Shown piece after piece: positions 55,576 through 64,000 of a stretch of 64,000 bases of DNA. The position numbers and the translations under genes are program-made. The DNA comes from Brevibacillus panacihumi W25. Lineage in GTDB: Bacteria; Bacillota; Bacilli; Brevibacillales; Brevibacillaceae. The stretch spans positions 867,501 to 931,500 of the forward strand of contig NZ_KI629785.1 of assembly GCF_000503775.1 (NCBI RefSeq), given 5' to 3'. The notes under the pieces are model-generated. The model did not search any database and was not told the DNA's origin. It saw nothing but the letters and a program-made list of their open reading frames with translations. Each line of letters opens with the position of its first letter. The stretch's first letter is position 1.

Positions 55576-56595
55576 CTATCTGTTTGTACGAAGCGCCAAC
55601 AATCGTTTTAGGTTGTTATCAATAAAGGTATTATCGGCAGTGTTGATTCCGCGACCGGCAAAATGGCCCCAGATCGACTCGATAGGAGTAAGAACAGCAT
55701 TAGGTATAAGCTTAGCCTCGTAGTTGTTATCGTCCGCCGTACAGAATAGATCCGTGCTCCCTGGCATGACGCAGGCAAGTGCTTTAATGCTTTTGAGCGC
55801 CTCATCGAAATCTCCTTTATAGGCGGGGTTTGCACTAATATCTGCATTTTGGCCTGTCCATAACATGGCTAGGACATTGTGCGGATCCATCTTCATAAAG
55901 CTGTCTTCCCAGACGCCAGCGACAAAAACCTCCAATGATTCATATCCCAGCTCTCGATAAAGCTCCTCTCTGTAAAACGCCTGCGATAAGCCCCATCCCG
56001 CATAGACACGGCCAACGGCGCGCATGTCTGCAGACGTCAACTGGTTTCGTTTACTTGAATCGAAGCCAACTGCAGCCATGAGCGCAGCTTTCAACCCGTC
56101 GAGGACCACAAACGTATGGGGCCAAGTCTTGGCAACTCCGGAGAAAGGTGCAATTCGCTCCACCATGTCGGGATAACTTGCCCCCCATTGGAATGCTTGA
56201 ATCCCTCCCATGGACCATCCAACTACGAGAGCAATCTTTTGAATGCCGAATTTTTCAGTCACCAGCCGATGCTGGAATGTAACGTTGTCAAAGATGGTAA
56301 CCTGCGGAAAATTGCCCCCGTCGAATGGGGGAGGCGTGTTACTGGGAGACGAAGATAATCCGTTGCCCAGCAGATTGGGAACGATAATGAAATATTTCTG
56401 CGGATCAAGTGCCATGCCGTTGCCAATCAACCATTCATTCTGAACATGCTGGTCGCCAAAAGCAGTTGGATAGACGATGACATTATCTTTCTTTTCATTC
56501 AAAGTTCCATAAGTCTTATAAGCAAGAAATGCGCCAGGCAACGTCACTCCTGATTGCAAGGTTACGTCACCCAAATCAAAAATTTCATAATCCAT
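55576..56595 (-). CDS. MetX-like alpha/beta hydrolase
   Basis: 339 residues. Alpha/beta-hydrolase fold with an N-terminal homoserine-acyltransferase-like stretch (FDLGDVTLQSGVTLPGAFLA, AYKTYGTLNE) and the nucleophile elbow VGWSMGGIQAF (Ser near 138). The acid and His are in STDLFCTAD and IWGHFAG. In MetX the motif is GGSMGGMQ; this protein has GWSMGGIQ and could be a related hydrolase, not an acetyltransferase. It is divergent from a LysR regulator that probably controls it. Start at 56595 after GAAGGGAGC. Confidence 0.8.
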   Translation of the reverse strand: MDYEIFDLGDVTLQSGVTLPGAFLAYKTYGTLNEKKDNVIVYPTAFGDQHVQNEWLIGNGMALDPQKYFIIVPNLLGNGLSSSPSNTPPPFDGGNFPQVTIFDNVTFQHRLVTEKFGIQKIALVVGWSMGGIQAFQWGASYPDMVERIAPFSGVAKTWPHTFVVLDGLKAALMAAVGFDSSKRNQLTSADMRAVGRVYAGWGLSQAFYREELYRELGYESLEVFVAGVWEDSFMKMDPHNVLAMLWTGQNADISANPAYKGDFDEALKSIKALACVMPGSTDLFCTADDNNYEAKLIPNAVLTPIESIWGHFAGRGINTADNTFIDNNLKRLLALRTNR

Positions 56596-56682
56596 CGTAA
56601 TCGCTCCCTTCAAAATGAAACACAAACATGTAGAATGTATTTCTTGTTGTTAGTATAGATCCGTGATAATCTCAATAAAAGT

Positions 56683-56717
56683 GAATGATATTCAAAGCGA
56701 TATTCAATTATATTGAA
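56683..56717. promoter_or_regulatory. Operator-like repeats between the MetX-like gene and LysR gene
   Basis: GAAT-GAT-ATTC (56683-56693), GATATTCAA repeated at 56687 and 56698, and TTCAA-TTATA-TTGAA (56703-56717). AT-rich dyads in a LysR divergent promoter; binding is inferred. Confidence 0.5.
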
Positions 56718-56736
56718 AGGTAAAGGGGGTAATTGG

Positions 56737-57636
56737 ATGGAATTGCGCCAACTGATTACGTTCCGCACGGTTGCATCAACGTTAAATTTCAGTCGGGCTG
56801 CGGAAGTGCTGAACTATGTCCCCTCCAACGTCACGATGCAAATAAAAGCATTGGAGGATGAGCTTGGTGTTCGTCTCTTTGACCGCTTGGGCAAGCAGCT
56901 CGTTCTCACCACGGCGGGTAAACGCTTCTTAACTCATATTCAAAGCATTCTGGACAAATTGGACGAAGCTCGCAGCGTCGTTCATGACAATGAAAACCTA
57001 AGCGGCACCCTGACGATAAGTGCCAATGAGGTTATTTGCGCCTATCGGCTTCCCGTTGTCTTTCGCCTGTTTCGTTCGCGTTATCCGGGAGTGCGTCTCA
57101 TTTTCCGTTCCGTTCCAAATCAAGAGCTCAAGCAAACCCTCTTTGAGGGAACCGCAGATGTCGTCTTTATGCTGGATGAACCCGTTCGCTCGAGCTCACT
57201 TGCCGTGGAACCGTTGGTGGAAGAGACATTCCGCCTTTTCGCTGCTCCAGACCACCCGCTCGCACAACGAACTGAGCTAGAGCTGGAAGATTTTCACAAA
57301 GAAGTGTTCCTGACGAATGAAAAGGGTTGTCCCTATCGCACCATGTTTGACCGGTCATTTGAGAAAGAGGGCATTGATAGTATTACGTATCTAGAGTTTC
57401 AAAGTGCTGAAGCCATTAAACAATGTGCAATTTCGGGAATCGGTATTGCCTTTCTTCCTGAAGTCGTAGCGCAAGCCGAAGTTGAACGGGGCGAACTTGT
57501 CGCTCTTCCATGGCAAATTCCGGACTTGCACGTGTATACACAGATGTTATGGCATAAAGACAAGTGGCTTTCACCCATCATATTGTCTTTCATAGAAGCA
57601 GCAAGGGAGACTCTCGCTATAGAGGAGGAGAAGTAG
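56737..57636 (+). CDS. LysR-family transcriptional regulator
   Basis: 299 residues. The helix-turn-helix is MELRQLITFRTVASTLNFSRAAEVLNYVPSNVTMQIKALEDELG (read in two parts). The effector-binding domain begins at LSGTLTISANEVICAYRLPV and has the typical GIGIAFLPEVVAQ. The start at 56737 follows AAAGGGGG. Its promoter overlaps that of the divergent MetX-like gene. Ligand unknown. Confidence 0.92.
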   Translation: MELRQLITFRTVASTLNFSRAAEVLNYVPSNVTMQIKALEDELGVRLFDRLGKQLVLTTAGKRFLTHIQSILDKLDEARSVVHDNENLSGTLTISANEVICAYRLPVVFRLFRSRYPGVRLIFRSVPNQELKQTLFEGTADVVFMLDEPVRSSSLAVEPLVEETFRLFAAPDHPLAQRTELELEDFHKEVFLTNEKGCPYRTMFDRSFEKEGIDSITYLEFQSAEAIKQCAISGIGIAFLPEVVAQAEVERGELVALPWQIPDLHVYTQMLWHKDKWLSPIILSFIEAARETLAIEEEK

Positions 57637-57663
57637 AGTATGTAGCCTTCCTAAACACACAAA

Positions 57664-57704
57664 AAAACGTGCAGTTCAGGCAAACAATGCCTGTCTACAC
57701 GTTT
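57664..57704. terminator. Rho-independent terminator
   Basis: AAACGTG ... CACGTTT with inner CAGGCA/TGCCTG; lies between the LysR gene and the convergent mtnN-like gene and works both ways. Confidence 0.75.
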
Positions 57705-57729
57705 CTTCTGTTTCACATACCTTCTTGCC

Positions 57730-58665
57730 TTACTCGGTACTCTCCATCAAAGCCTCAAGCTCAGCCGGCTGATAGCCTTTCACGGCCTTCTCTCCTTTGA
57801 CCGTCACCGGAACACCCATGAAGCCAAAGCGCTCTACCTCCTCCTGGTAGGCACGGCTGGTCATGACGTCCCGCACTTCAAACGTGACCCCTTTTGCTGT
57901 AAGCCATTGCTTGACCAAATTGCAGTCGATACAGTTTTTCGTCGAGTAAACGATAACATCCGCAGCTGGTTTGATCGAAGCCAGCATATTTTTCACGATG
58001 GCGTAGGAACGCTCGGAGGCCAGCTTGGTAAATTCCAGGAAATTGACGTGAGCTGAACCGTCTGCCTTGTCGGACATGGAGCGAACCACGACGAATGGAA
58101 CATGGTTCATCGCACAAACCTGTGCGACTGCGGCTCCCTCCATCTCGGTGCAGTGAGCCCCGAACTGTTCGTAGAGGGCTGCTACTTTTTCCCGGCTGGC
58201 GACAAATTGATCACCGGACAAAATGCGGCCCGTAACGACTTGAATCCCTGCTTCCAGCGCCTTGCCAGCATCGACAGCCTGCTCCGTGAGCTTCTGATCT
58301 GCTTTCCAGATCCATTGCTCCGTGTACGGGATCTGTCCAGGCTCAAAGCCGAGAGCGGTCACATCCATGTCATGCTGCAGACAATCCGTCGAGACGACAA
58401 TGTCCCCAATGTTCAACTCAGGATGCAATGCGCCTGCGACGCCCGTAAAAATGACGTGGTCCACGGAGAACTGGTCGATCAGAATCTGCGTGGTCACCGC
58501 CGCATTCACTTTTCCTACGCCGGACTTGCACAAGACCACCTGCTGCCCTTCCCACTCTCCGCTGTAATACGTGATCCCCGCTTTTTGCGTCGTAGCGGGT
58601 TGACCCATTCCTTCCATATATAAGGCGATTTCTTCATCCATCGCACCGATAATTCCGATCCGCAT
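57730..58665 (-). CDS. mtnN: MTA/SAH nucleosidase fused to a glutaredoxin-like domain
   Basis: 311 residues. Residues 1-230 are an MtnN nucleosidase: IGAMDEEIALYMEGM (catalytic acid Glu12), VIFTGVAGALHPELNIGDIV, and CTEMEGAAVAQVC with SDKADGSA. It splits 5'-methylthioadenosine and S-adenosylhomocysteine. From about 237 a glutaredoxin/NrdH-like domain follows: VIVYSTKNCIDCNLVKQWL (CxxC near 244-247), GVTFEVRDV, GFMGVPVTVKGEKAVKGYQ. MtnN is normally about 230 residues; the fusion looks genuine, with no stop or frameshift between. GAGGAGGATGTTCG precedes the ATG. Confidence 0.93.
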   Translation of the reverse strand: MRIGIIGAMDEEIALYMEGMGQPATTQKAGITYYSGEWEGQQVVLCKSGVGKVNAAVTTQILIDQFSVDHVIFTGVAGALHPELNIGDIVVSTDCLQHDMDVTALGFEPGQIPYTEQWIWKADQKLTEQAVDAGKALEAGIQVVTGRILSGDQFVASREKVAALYEQFGAHCTEMEGAAVAQVCAMNHVPFVVVRSMSDKADGSAHVNFLEFTKLASERSYAIVKNMLASIKPAADVIVYSTKNCIDCNLVKQWLTAKGVTFEVRDVMTSRAYQEEVERFGFMGVPVTVKGEKAVKGYQPAELEALMESTE

Positions 58666-58704
58666 CGAACATCCTCCTCTTGCTGTCCATTTCCTGCCGT
58701 ATGT

Positions 58705-59715
58705 TTATGCCTGATCAGGTTTGGTACTCTCCCGATACTCGATTCGATGCGGCAGCAAAACGACATGCTGTTCCACAGGCTCATTGTTCATGTATTTTGT
58801 CAGCAGGCGCATCGCCACCGCTCCGATATCATACATCGGCTGCACGACGGAAGTGAGGCGGGGACGAACCATTTCCGTCAGACGGATATTATCATGCCCG
58901 ATCACTTCCACATCGTTTGGCACATGCAGCCCCGAATCCTGCACGGCGTGGATGGCTCCGATCGCCATCTCATCGTTGGCGGCAAAAATGGCTGTCGGCG
59001 GCTGTTTGAGCTTGAGGAACTCCTTGGTGTGGGACAAGCCGGATTCATAGAACAGATTGCCGTGGGCGACCAGTTCTTCCTCTACTTGGACTCCAGCATC
59101 CGTCAGTGCCTGCTTGTAGCCTTCATATCGCATCAAACCGCCAAGCGGGTCGCTCATCGGTCCTGTAATCATCCCGATCCGCTTGTGTCCCCGCTGGACC
59201 AATGCCTGTGTCGCATCATAAGCGGCCTGAAAATGATCGATGGTGACGGACGGCAGCTTGTTGTCTGCGTCACGGGTAGCAGCCAGGACGGTAGGTACTT
59301 GCGTGCTGGTCAAGGCTTGCAAGTGATCCTCCTTGATCTCCGCTCCCATGAACAACAGCCCGTCCACCTGTTTTTCCAACAGCGTATTGATCAATTGCAG
59401 TTCCTTTTCCAGACGCTGGTCGGAGTTGCACAGAATGATATTGTACTTGTACATCGTCGCGATATCTTCGATCCCCCGCGCCAACTCAGAAAAAAACAAG
59501 CTGGAGATGTCCGGGATGATGACACCGACTGTTGTTGTTTTTTTGCTGGCGAGACCGCGTGCAACGGCATTGGGTCGATAGCCCAGGCGTTCGATCGCTC
59601 CGAGCACCTTCTTGCGAGTCATTGGTTTTACGTTCGGGTTCCCGTTCACAACGCGGGAAACGGTCGCCATCGATACTCCTGCTTCTCTTGCCACATCGTA
59701 GATTGTAACCGGCAT
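58705..59715 (-). CDS. ccpA: Catabolite control protein CcpA
   Basis: 336 residues. LacI-type DNA-binding domain [34 protein letters not shown] (read in two parts), hinge [24 protein letters not shown] typical of CcpA, then the sugar-type effector domain with the HPr-contact region [14 protein letters not shown] and [19 protein letters not shown]. Neighbour of the DAHP synthase gene as in Bacillus subtilis. Of the two adjacent ATG codons (59718, 59715) the second has better spacing from GCGAGGG. Target sites may include the cre candidates at 1770 and 47588. Confidence 0.95.
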   Translation of the reverse strand: MPVTIYDVAREAGVSMATVSRVVNGNPNVKPMTRKKVLGAIERLGYRPNAVARGLASKKTTTVGVIIPDISSLFFSELARGIEDIATMYKYNIILCNSDQRLEKELQLINTLLEKQVDGLLFMGAEIKEDHLQALTSTQVPTVLAATRDADNKLPSVTIDHFQAAYDATQALVQRGHKRIGMITGPMSDPLGGLMRYEGYKQALTDAGVQVEEELVAHGNLFYESGLSHTKEFLKLKQPPTAIFAANDEMAIGAIHAVQDSGLHVPNDVEVIGHDNIRLTEMVRPRLTSVVQPMYDIGAVAMRLLTKYMNNEPVEQHVVLLPHRIEYRESTKPDQA

Positions 59716-59777
59716 CATGCACCCTCGCTTTCCCTATAAAATGGTTTTCATAATTATTTTCATAAATATATGCACCT

Positions 59778-59806
59778 ATGATACGACAAGCTGTGCCTGT
59801 TGGCAA
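59778..59806 (-). promoter_or_regulatory. ccpA promoter
   Basis: Minus strand TTGCCA (59806-59801), 17 bases, TATCAT (59783-59778), about 62 bases from the start codon. Confidence 0.6.
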
Positions 59807-59832
59807 TTGTTTTGCCAGGCCATACATGCCGC

Positions 59833-60147
59833 TTATTTCATCAGTTTATTCATGGTTTTCAACAGCTCGTCAATGACCTCTTGGTCCCCTTGCTGGATGC
59901 GTTCGATGACGCAGCTTTTCATATGTCCTTCCAGCAGGATTTTGCCGACTGCATTCAGCGCGGATTGGACGGCTGCGATCTGATTGAGAATATCGTCGCA
60001 GTAGACGTCCTTCTCGACCATCCCGCGAATCCCGCGAATCTGTCCTTCTACCCGATTGAGACGCGACACGAGATTGGATTTGATTTTGTCCGAACGCTCC
60101 GTAGCACGCCCAGATGAACAGCAATGGTCTTGTTCCAACTCCTCCAT
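59833..60147 (-). CDS. csoR: CsoR-family copper-sensing repressor
   Basis: 104 residues, all helical. The copper ligands C-H-C are present: Cys50 in VYCDD, His75 and Cys79 in EGHMKSC. The DNA-binding face has LVSRLNRVEGQIRGIRGMVE. CsoR normally represses copZ-copA; neither is in the window, so it acts on genes elsewhere or on itself. AGGAGGATGGTACCGG precedes the ATG. An extra CC pair (Cys9-Cys10) near the N-terminus is not a conserved ligand. Confidence 0.87.
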   Translation of the reverse strand: MEELEQDHCCSSGRATERSDKIKSNLVSRLNRVEGQIRGIRGMVEKDVYCDDILNQIAAVQSALNAVGKILLEGHMKSCVIERIQQGDQEVIDELLKTMNKLMK

Positions 60148-60256
60148 CCGGTACCATCCTCCTTTTGCATTTCCGTATGTACTATAAGCTTACCTTGGCA
60201 TTCCCGGGTTCGTCAAACGGGGAGGGCCTGGTTGCGATTCCAGCGTTTTGATCAGG

Positions 60257-60305
60257 AAAAAGGCTGCCCCGCAAAAATCGGTTTCCCCGATCTTTTGGGA
60301 CAGCC
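60257..60305 (-). terminator. Rho-independent terminator of the DAHP synthase gene
   Basis: Minus strand GGCTGTCCC ... GGGGCAGCC with inner ATCGG/CCGAT, followed by TTTTTCC. Confidence 0.8.
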
Positions 60306-60333
60306 ACTCTCAAGCCATACATCCTCGTCGTGA

Positions 60334-61431
60334 TTAGCCTCTGGCTGCTACGACTTCCCCTTTGTACAATCCAGAAGCGATCAGTTCATCCACAAAGCGG
60401 TTGAAATCCGGGATATTCAACTGCTGCTTGGCATCGGACAGAGCCACGTCCGGATCCGGGTGAACCTCTACCATAATACCGTCGGAACCTACTGCAATAC
60501 CGGCTTTGGCTGTCGGCAGGAGCAGATCGCGGCGTCCTGTCGAGTGGGTCACGTCGACAAAAACAGGCAGGTGGGTTTCCTGTTTCAAGAGCGGAACAGC
60601 GGAGATGTCCAGTGTGTTGCGCGTCGCTTTTTCGTACGTGCGGATCCCGCGCTCACACAGCATGACCTGCGAGTTGCCCTCAGACAGGATGTACTCCGCA
60701 GCGTAGATGAATTCTTCAATCGTAGCGGAGAGTCCGCGTTTCAACAGGACAGGATGGTTGAGACGGCCCGCTGCTTTGAGCAGCTCGAAGTTTTGCATGT
60801 TGCGTGCGCCGATCTGAATGACATCAATGTACTGTGCCGCCAGCTCCAGGTCCGCAGGCGTCACGATTTCGCTGATGGTGACGAGGTTGTACTCATCGCC
60901 AATGCGCTTGAGGATTTTCAAGCCTTCTTCGCCCAAGCCTTGGAAATCGTATGGCGAAGTGCGTGGTTTGTACGCTCCGCCGCGCAGGGTGCGAAGACCG
61001 CGTTTGACATGGTTTTCCGCAACAGCGCGCACCTGTTCGTAGCTCTCTACCGAGCAAGGGCCAGCGATCAGGATCGGGCTTGCGCCACCAAATTCCACGC
61101 CTTTTACGGTGATGACCGTGTCTTCGGCCTTCTTCTTGCGGCTGACCAGCAGCACTTTTTTCTTATCGTCGTTTTGCAGATCAAGAGAGACCTGGAAGAT
61201 TTGCTTGAACAGATGGCGAATCGTGTTATCGTTGAATGGACCTTTGTTATGTTCTACCAATTGGTTCAGCATTTGACGCTCGCGCTCAGGATCAAAGCGG
61301 TTGCTGCCCTGTTTTTCTTTCGCCTTCCCGACTTCTTGAACCAGCGCAGCACGCTGATTGATCAATTCGAGAATCTGCAGGTTGATCTGATCGATCTGTT
61401 TACGCATGGTTTCGATTTGGTCGTGTGCCAT
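60334..61431 (-). CDS. aroA: Chorismate mutase-DAHP synthase (type I-beta, fused), AroA type
   Basis: 365 residues. Residues 1-90 are an AroQ chorismate mutase ([45 protein letters not shown]). Residues 105-365 are 3-deoxy-7-phosphoheptulonate synthase: [78 protein letters not shown]. The enzyme opens the shikimate pathway; the mutase domain gives feedback sensitivity in Bacillus. It lies two genes from ccpA, as in B. subtilis aroA(G)-ccpA. A promoter lies upstream at 61489-61517. Confidence 0.97.
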   Translation of the reverse strand: MAHDQIETMRKQIDQINLQILELINQRAALVQEVGKAKEKQGSNRFDPERERQMLNQLVEHNKGPFNDNTIRHLFKQIFQVSLDLQNDDKKKVLLVSRKKKAEDTVITVKGVEFGGASPILIAGPCSVESYEQVRAVAENHVKRGLRTLRGGAYKPRTSPYDFQGLGEEGLKILKRIGDEYNLVTISEIVTPADLELAAQYIDVIQIGARNMQNFELLKAAGRLNHPVLLKRGLSATIEEFIYAAEYILSEGNSQVMLCERGIRTYEKATRNTLDISAVPLLKQETHLPVFVDVTHSTGRRDLLLPTAKAGIAVGSDGIMVEVHPDPDVALSDAKQQLNIPDFNRFVDELIASGLYKGEVVAARG

Positions 61432-61488
61432 GTCTCTCCACTCTCCTCTGTCTTCTGTAAAGTAAGGTGTCGTCGATAAATTAGGGTT

Positions 61489-61517
61489 ATTATAATCGAT
61501 TCATTCTCCCTTGTCAG
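61489..61517 (-). promoter_or_regulatory. Promoter of the DAHP synthase gene
   Basis: Minus strand CTGACA (61517-61512), 17 bases, TATAAT (61494-61489), about 58 bases from the start codon. Confidence 0.7.
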
Positions 61518-61659
61518 CAGTTTAGCGCCAAAAAGCGCGAAAGTAAATTGGAAATCGAAAACATCTTATTTTTCGACAGGATTCTTTTCTTGCAAAGTCG
61601 AATTATAGCGTTATTACAAGATCAGGAAAGATGTATGAAAAATGAGGAGTGACCTACCT

Positions 61660-63840
61660 TTGCTAGAGGTTGAAAAGACAGCCCAAGAAGAGCTGATATT
61701 TGCTTTAGATATTGGAACGCGCAGCGTCGTCGGCCTGATCGTGGAGGCCGTCGGTGAGAAATACCGGGTCGTCGATTGTGTCATCCGCGAGCATGACGAG
61801 CGCTCGATGCTGGATGGACAAATCCATGATGTGATGGCCGTAGCCAAAGTGATTGGACAAATAAAGGAAGAACTGGAACAAAAAAATGGTCCCTTGCACC
61901 GGGTGGCAGTCGCGGCGGCAGGACGTTCCCTGCGGACAAAGCGGGTAAAAATGGATATGCCGCTGGCCAAGCATGCCTTCATTACCCGCGAAGACGTGGT
62001 GGCAATGGAATTCGCTGCGGTGCAGGAAGCCCAGGCACAATTGGCACAGGAGCTGAACGAGCAGGATGTGACCCGCTATTACTGCGTCGGCTACAGCGTG
62101 GTCAACTACCATCTCGACGGCGAATTGATCGGCAGCCTGATCGATCAGCGCGGGGACGTAGCCAGTGTCGATGTGATCGCTACCTTCCTGCCGCGCGTAG
62201 TCGTCGATTCCCTGATCACTTCTCTGAAGCGGTGCGATCTGGACATGCAAGCCCTGACACTGGAGCCGATCGCAGCCATCAATGTCCTGATTCCGGTCAC
62301 AATGCGTCGCCTGAATATCGCATTGGTCGACATCGGTGCCGGCACCTCTGACGTCGCTTTGACAGAAGAGGGCGCGATTACCGCGTACGGCATGGTTCCG
62401 GTGGCGGGTGACGAGATTACGGATGCATTGATGAATGCCTTTTTGCTCGACTTCCCGATGGCGGAAGAAGTCAAACGCGCGCTCTCCGTCCACGAATCCG
62501 TATCCTTCACAGATATTTTAGGTCTGGAGCAAACGTTGCCCGTAGCAGATGTGATTGCCGCCATCCAGCCGGATATTCAGCAATTGGCAGAAAAAATTGC
62601 CTTCAAGATATTGGAGTTAAATGGAAAAGCGCCGCAGGCAGTCATGCTGATCGGCGGCGGCAGCTTGACGCCTGGCTTGACCGATAAAGTGGCGCATGTG
62701 TTGAAAATGCCCGCTGCCCGGGTGGCTGTCCGCGGGAGCGATGCGATCAAGCAATTTATCGGAGACGATCATCCTTCACTCAATGGACCGGAATTCGTCA
62801 CGCCAGTCGGGATCGCAGTAGCTGCTCGTCGCCATCCGCTGCGCTATGTGACGATTACCGTAAACGATCAAACCATTCGTATTTTTGACCTGCGAAAAAT
62901 GACCTTGGGCGATGGACTTCTTGCCGCAGGGCTCGACATTCGCCGACTGTATGGACGCCCTGGTCTCGCCATGAGCGTCACGGTGAACGGACGGATGAGG
63001 ATCATTCCAGGCGGCCACGGAACTCCTCCGGTCATCGAACGCAACGGTGAGCCCGCCGGATTGGACACCACCCTGGAGGATGGCGATACGATCCGGGCAA
63101 TAGCGGGAACAGACGGGGAAAACGCCAAGGTGCAGATCAAGGACTTGCTGGACCGTCTGGACACCCTGGACATCCTCTGCAATGATCAGCCTCTCTCGCT
63201 CGGACCGATCGCACGGGTCAATGGCGAGGTGCAGCCGCTGGACACCTGGCTTGCTGATCGCAGCGAGATCGAGATCCGTCTCCCCCAAACGGTAGGAGAA
63301 GCTCTGGTAGAAGCGGGCTGGGAATTGGCTCCTGTCGAAGCGGATGTGCCGAGCTTCCAATTTACCGTAAACGGGCATTCCTACAGCTTGCCTGCCCGGC
63401 AAGAGATTCTGCTGCTCAACGGCAAGGCATGCTCAAGAGCGGATTACCTGCGTCAGGGGGATGAGCTGGTGTATCGCCTGGAGGAAGTGCCCGTTCCGGC
63501 AATCCGCGATGTCATTCCATTGGAGGAATGGGTCCAGGAATCGATCACCGTCCATTTCAATGGCGAGCCCGTCACCATTCCCGTCGCCCAGGTCACGATC
63601 ACCATGGGCGGCCGCGAAGCTCGCCCTGAGGAACCGGTCGCGAATGATGCCGTGATCCTGGTCAAATCTACGGTAGGTTCTACACCGGTGTTCAGCGACG
63701 TGTTCCGCTATGTAGACTTCTCGTTGGATCAACCGGACCGCGAAACCATCTCCGGCTTTGTCATGCTCGTGAACGGCGAGCCTGCTACGTTCCAAACCGA
63801 GTTGAAAACAGGCGACAAGCTGGAGTTATTTTGGGATTAA
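61660..63840 (+). CDS. FtsA-like actin-family ATPase with extended C-terminal region
   Basis: About 726 residues. Actin-fold motifs: phosphate 1 FALDIGTRSVVGLIVE near residue 15, the SHS2-like insert with RVAVAAAGRSLRTKRV and VTRYYCVGYSVVNY, phosphate 2 ALVDIGAGTSDVAL near residue 228, and adenosine motif MLIGGGSLTPGL near residue 335. From about residue 400 to the end come several modules of about 80 residues each (VTVNGRMRIIPGG, VNGEVQPLDTWLADRSEIEI, VNGHSYSLPARQEILLLNG, LVNGEPATFQTELKTGDKLELF) resembling beta-grasp repeats. Canonical FtsA is about 420 residues and ends in an amphipathic membrane helix, absent here. TTG start at 61660 after GAGGAG; ATG at 61642 is an alternative. Confidence 0.82.
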   Translation: MLEVEKTAQEELIFALDIGTRSVVGLIVEAVGEKYRVVDCVIREHDERSMLDGQIHDVMAVAKVIGQIKEELEQKNGPLHRVAVAAAGRSLRTKRVKMDMPLAKHAFITREDVVAMEFAAVQEAQAQLAQELNEQDVTRYYCVGYSVVNYHLDGELIGSLIDQRGDVASVDVIATFLPRVVVDSLITSLKRCDLDMQALTLEPIAAINVLIPVTMRRLNIALVDIGAGTSDVALTEEGAITAYGMVPVAGDEITDALMNAFLLDFPMAEEVKRALSVHESVSFTDILGLEQTLPVADVIAAIQPDIQQLAEKIAFKILELNGKAPQAVMLIGGGSLTPGLTDKVAHVLKMPAARVAVRGSDAIKQFIGDDHPSLNGPEFVTPVGIAVAARRHPLRYVTITVNDQTIRIFDLRKMTLGDGLLAAGLDIRRLYGRPGLAMSVTVNGRMRIIPGGHGTPPVIERNGEPAGLDTTLEDGDTIRAIAGTDGENAKVQIKDLLDRLDTLDILCNDQPLSLGPIARVNGEVQPLDTWLADRSEIEIRLPQTVGEALVEAGWELAPVEADVPSFQFTVNGHSYSLPARQEILLLNGKACSRADYLRQGDELVYRLEEVPVPAIRDVIPLEEWVQESITVHFNGEPVTIPVAQVTITMGGREARPEEPVANDAVILVKSTVGSTPVFSDVFRYVDFSLDQPDRETISGFVMLVNGEPATFQTELKTGDKLELFWD

Positions 63841-63856
63841 ATTTGTTTACAAAACA

Positions 63857-63902
63857 AAAAGAGCAGTTGAAAGGGAATCGCTCCCGATCAACGGCTCTTT
63901 TA
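63857..63902. terminator. Rho-independent terminator
   Basis: AAAAGAGCAGTTGA ... TCAACGGCTCTTTTAATTTTTTT; a 12-bp stem with a G-A mismatch, between the FtsA-like gene and what may be a convergent gene. Confidence 0.8.
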
Positions 63903-63921
63903 ATTTTTTTGAATGCTGCGG

Positions 63922-64000
63922 TTACGCAGGAGAAGAAAAATTCCAGGCGCAGCTCATCGCGTAGTCCAACCCTGCATTCACATCGAAGCGACTTCGAAGT
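63922..64000 (-). CDS. Possible C-terminal end of a minus-strand gene (runs off the window)
   Basis: The minus-strand frame reads RFDVNAGLDYAMSCAWNFSS and stops at TAA (63924-63922), after which the bidirectional terminator follows. Composition looks coding, but only 25 codons are visible and no family can be named. Confidence 0.4.
   Translation of the reverse strand, partial: LRSRFDVNAGLDYAMSCAWNFSSPA

Noticed and set aside
56596..56736. Possible SAM riboswitch ahead of the MetX-like gene
   Set aside because: The gap is too short and lacks the S-box core and a terminator; it reads as a LysR divergent promoter.
58747..59739. 330-codon open frame opposite ccpA
   Set aside because: Shadow of ccpA; the translation is rich in His, Gln and Arg without domain features.
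60460..61479. 339-codon open frame opposite the DAHP synthase gene
   Set aside because: Shadow of a clearly identified enzyme; no start signal or family.

Overview
The window looks like chromosome from a spore-forming Firmicute of the Paenibacillaceae, most likely Brevibacillus. The evidence is the sporulation genes (spo0M, ytrH, ytrI, refZ-like), the CodY and CcpA regulators, strong GGAGG ribosome binding sites, rho-independent terminators with T-runs, and a G+C near 50%. Part of the gene order matches the Bacillus subtilis thiI-nifZ-ezrA-refZ-ytrP-rpsD-acuABC-ccpA-aroA neighbourhood, so it is an ancestral backbone carrying insertions.

Region by region. 1-5.4 kb: start of thiI, a cysteine desulfurase, a 49-codon gene with a candidate CcpA site, dapF, a DUF84 NTP phosphatase, a HAD nucleotidase and a DUF1540 protein. 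5.4-12.6 kb: an SDR enzyme and three MFS exporters. The middle exporter is split by a 1558-bp insertion sequence with a 4-bp target duplication. An ArsR-type regulator with repeated operator motifs lies between it and the third exporter. 12.6-16.5 kb: menC-like enolase, codY, spo0M, ytrI and ytrH. 16.6-23.0 kb: small proteins, another MFS transporter, a Cache-HD-GYP protein, a GNAT protein and an HI0933-type flavoprotein.

23.3-27.7 kb: a GNAT gene followed by a group II intron whose reverse transcriptase is broken by an IS21-family element (istA/istB) and has lost its YADD segment. 27.7-40 kb: an operon encoding a TPM-domain/EzrA-like membrane protein with a 12-residue repeat array and a RefZ-like regulator; then a nuclease-family protein, a lipoprotein, an MBL hydrolase, a GAF-GGDEF cyclase, a histidine phosphatase and a secreted YcdB/SLH protein. 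40-46.6 kb: rpsD with a structured leader, a class A PBP with FN3 domains, and acuABC. 46.6-51.3 kb: a divergently regulated DeoR/DUF1537 kinase/PdxA2/GntP operon of the D-threonate/D-erythronate type.

51.4-55.4 kb: a secreted Ig-like/propeller protein frameshifted at an A8 tract, then a second, intact group II intron. Both introns sit just downstream of rho-independent terminators, as class C introns do. 55.5-57.6 kb: a MetX-like hydrolase and its divergent LysR regulator. 57.7-64 kb: an unusual MtnN-glutaredoxin fusion, ccpA, csoR, the chorismate mutase-DAHP synthase, and an FtsA-like actin with a long extra C-terminal part. The last 79 bases may be the end of another minus-strand gene.

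No rRNA, tRNA or CRISPR array was recognised. All family names come from reading the translated sequence; no database search was run.
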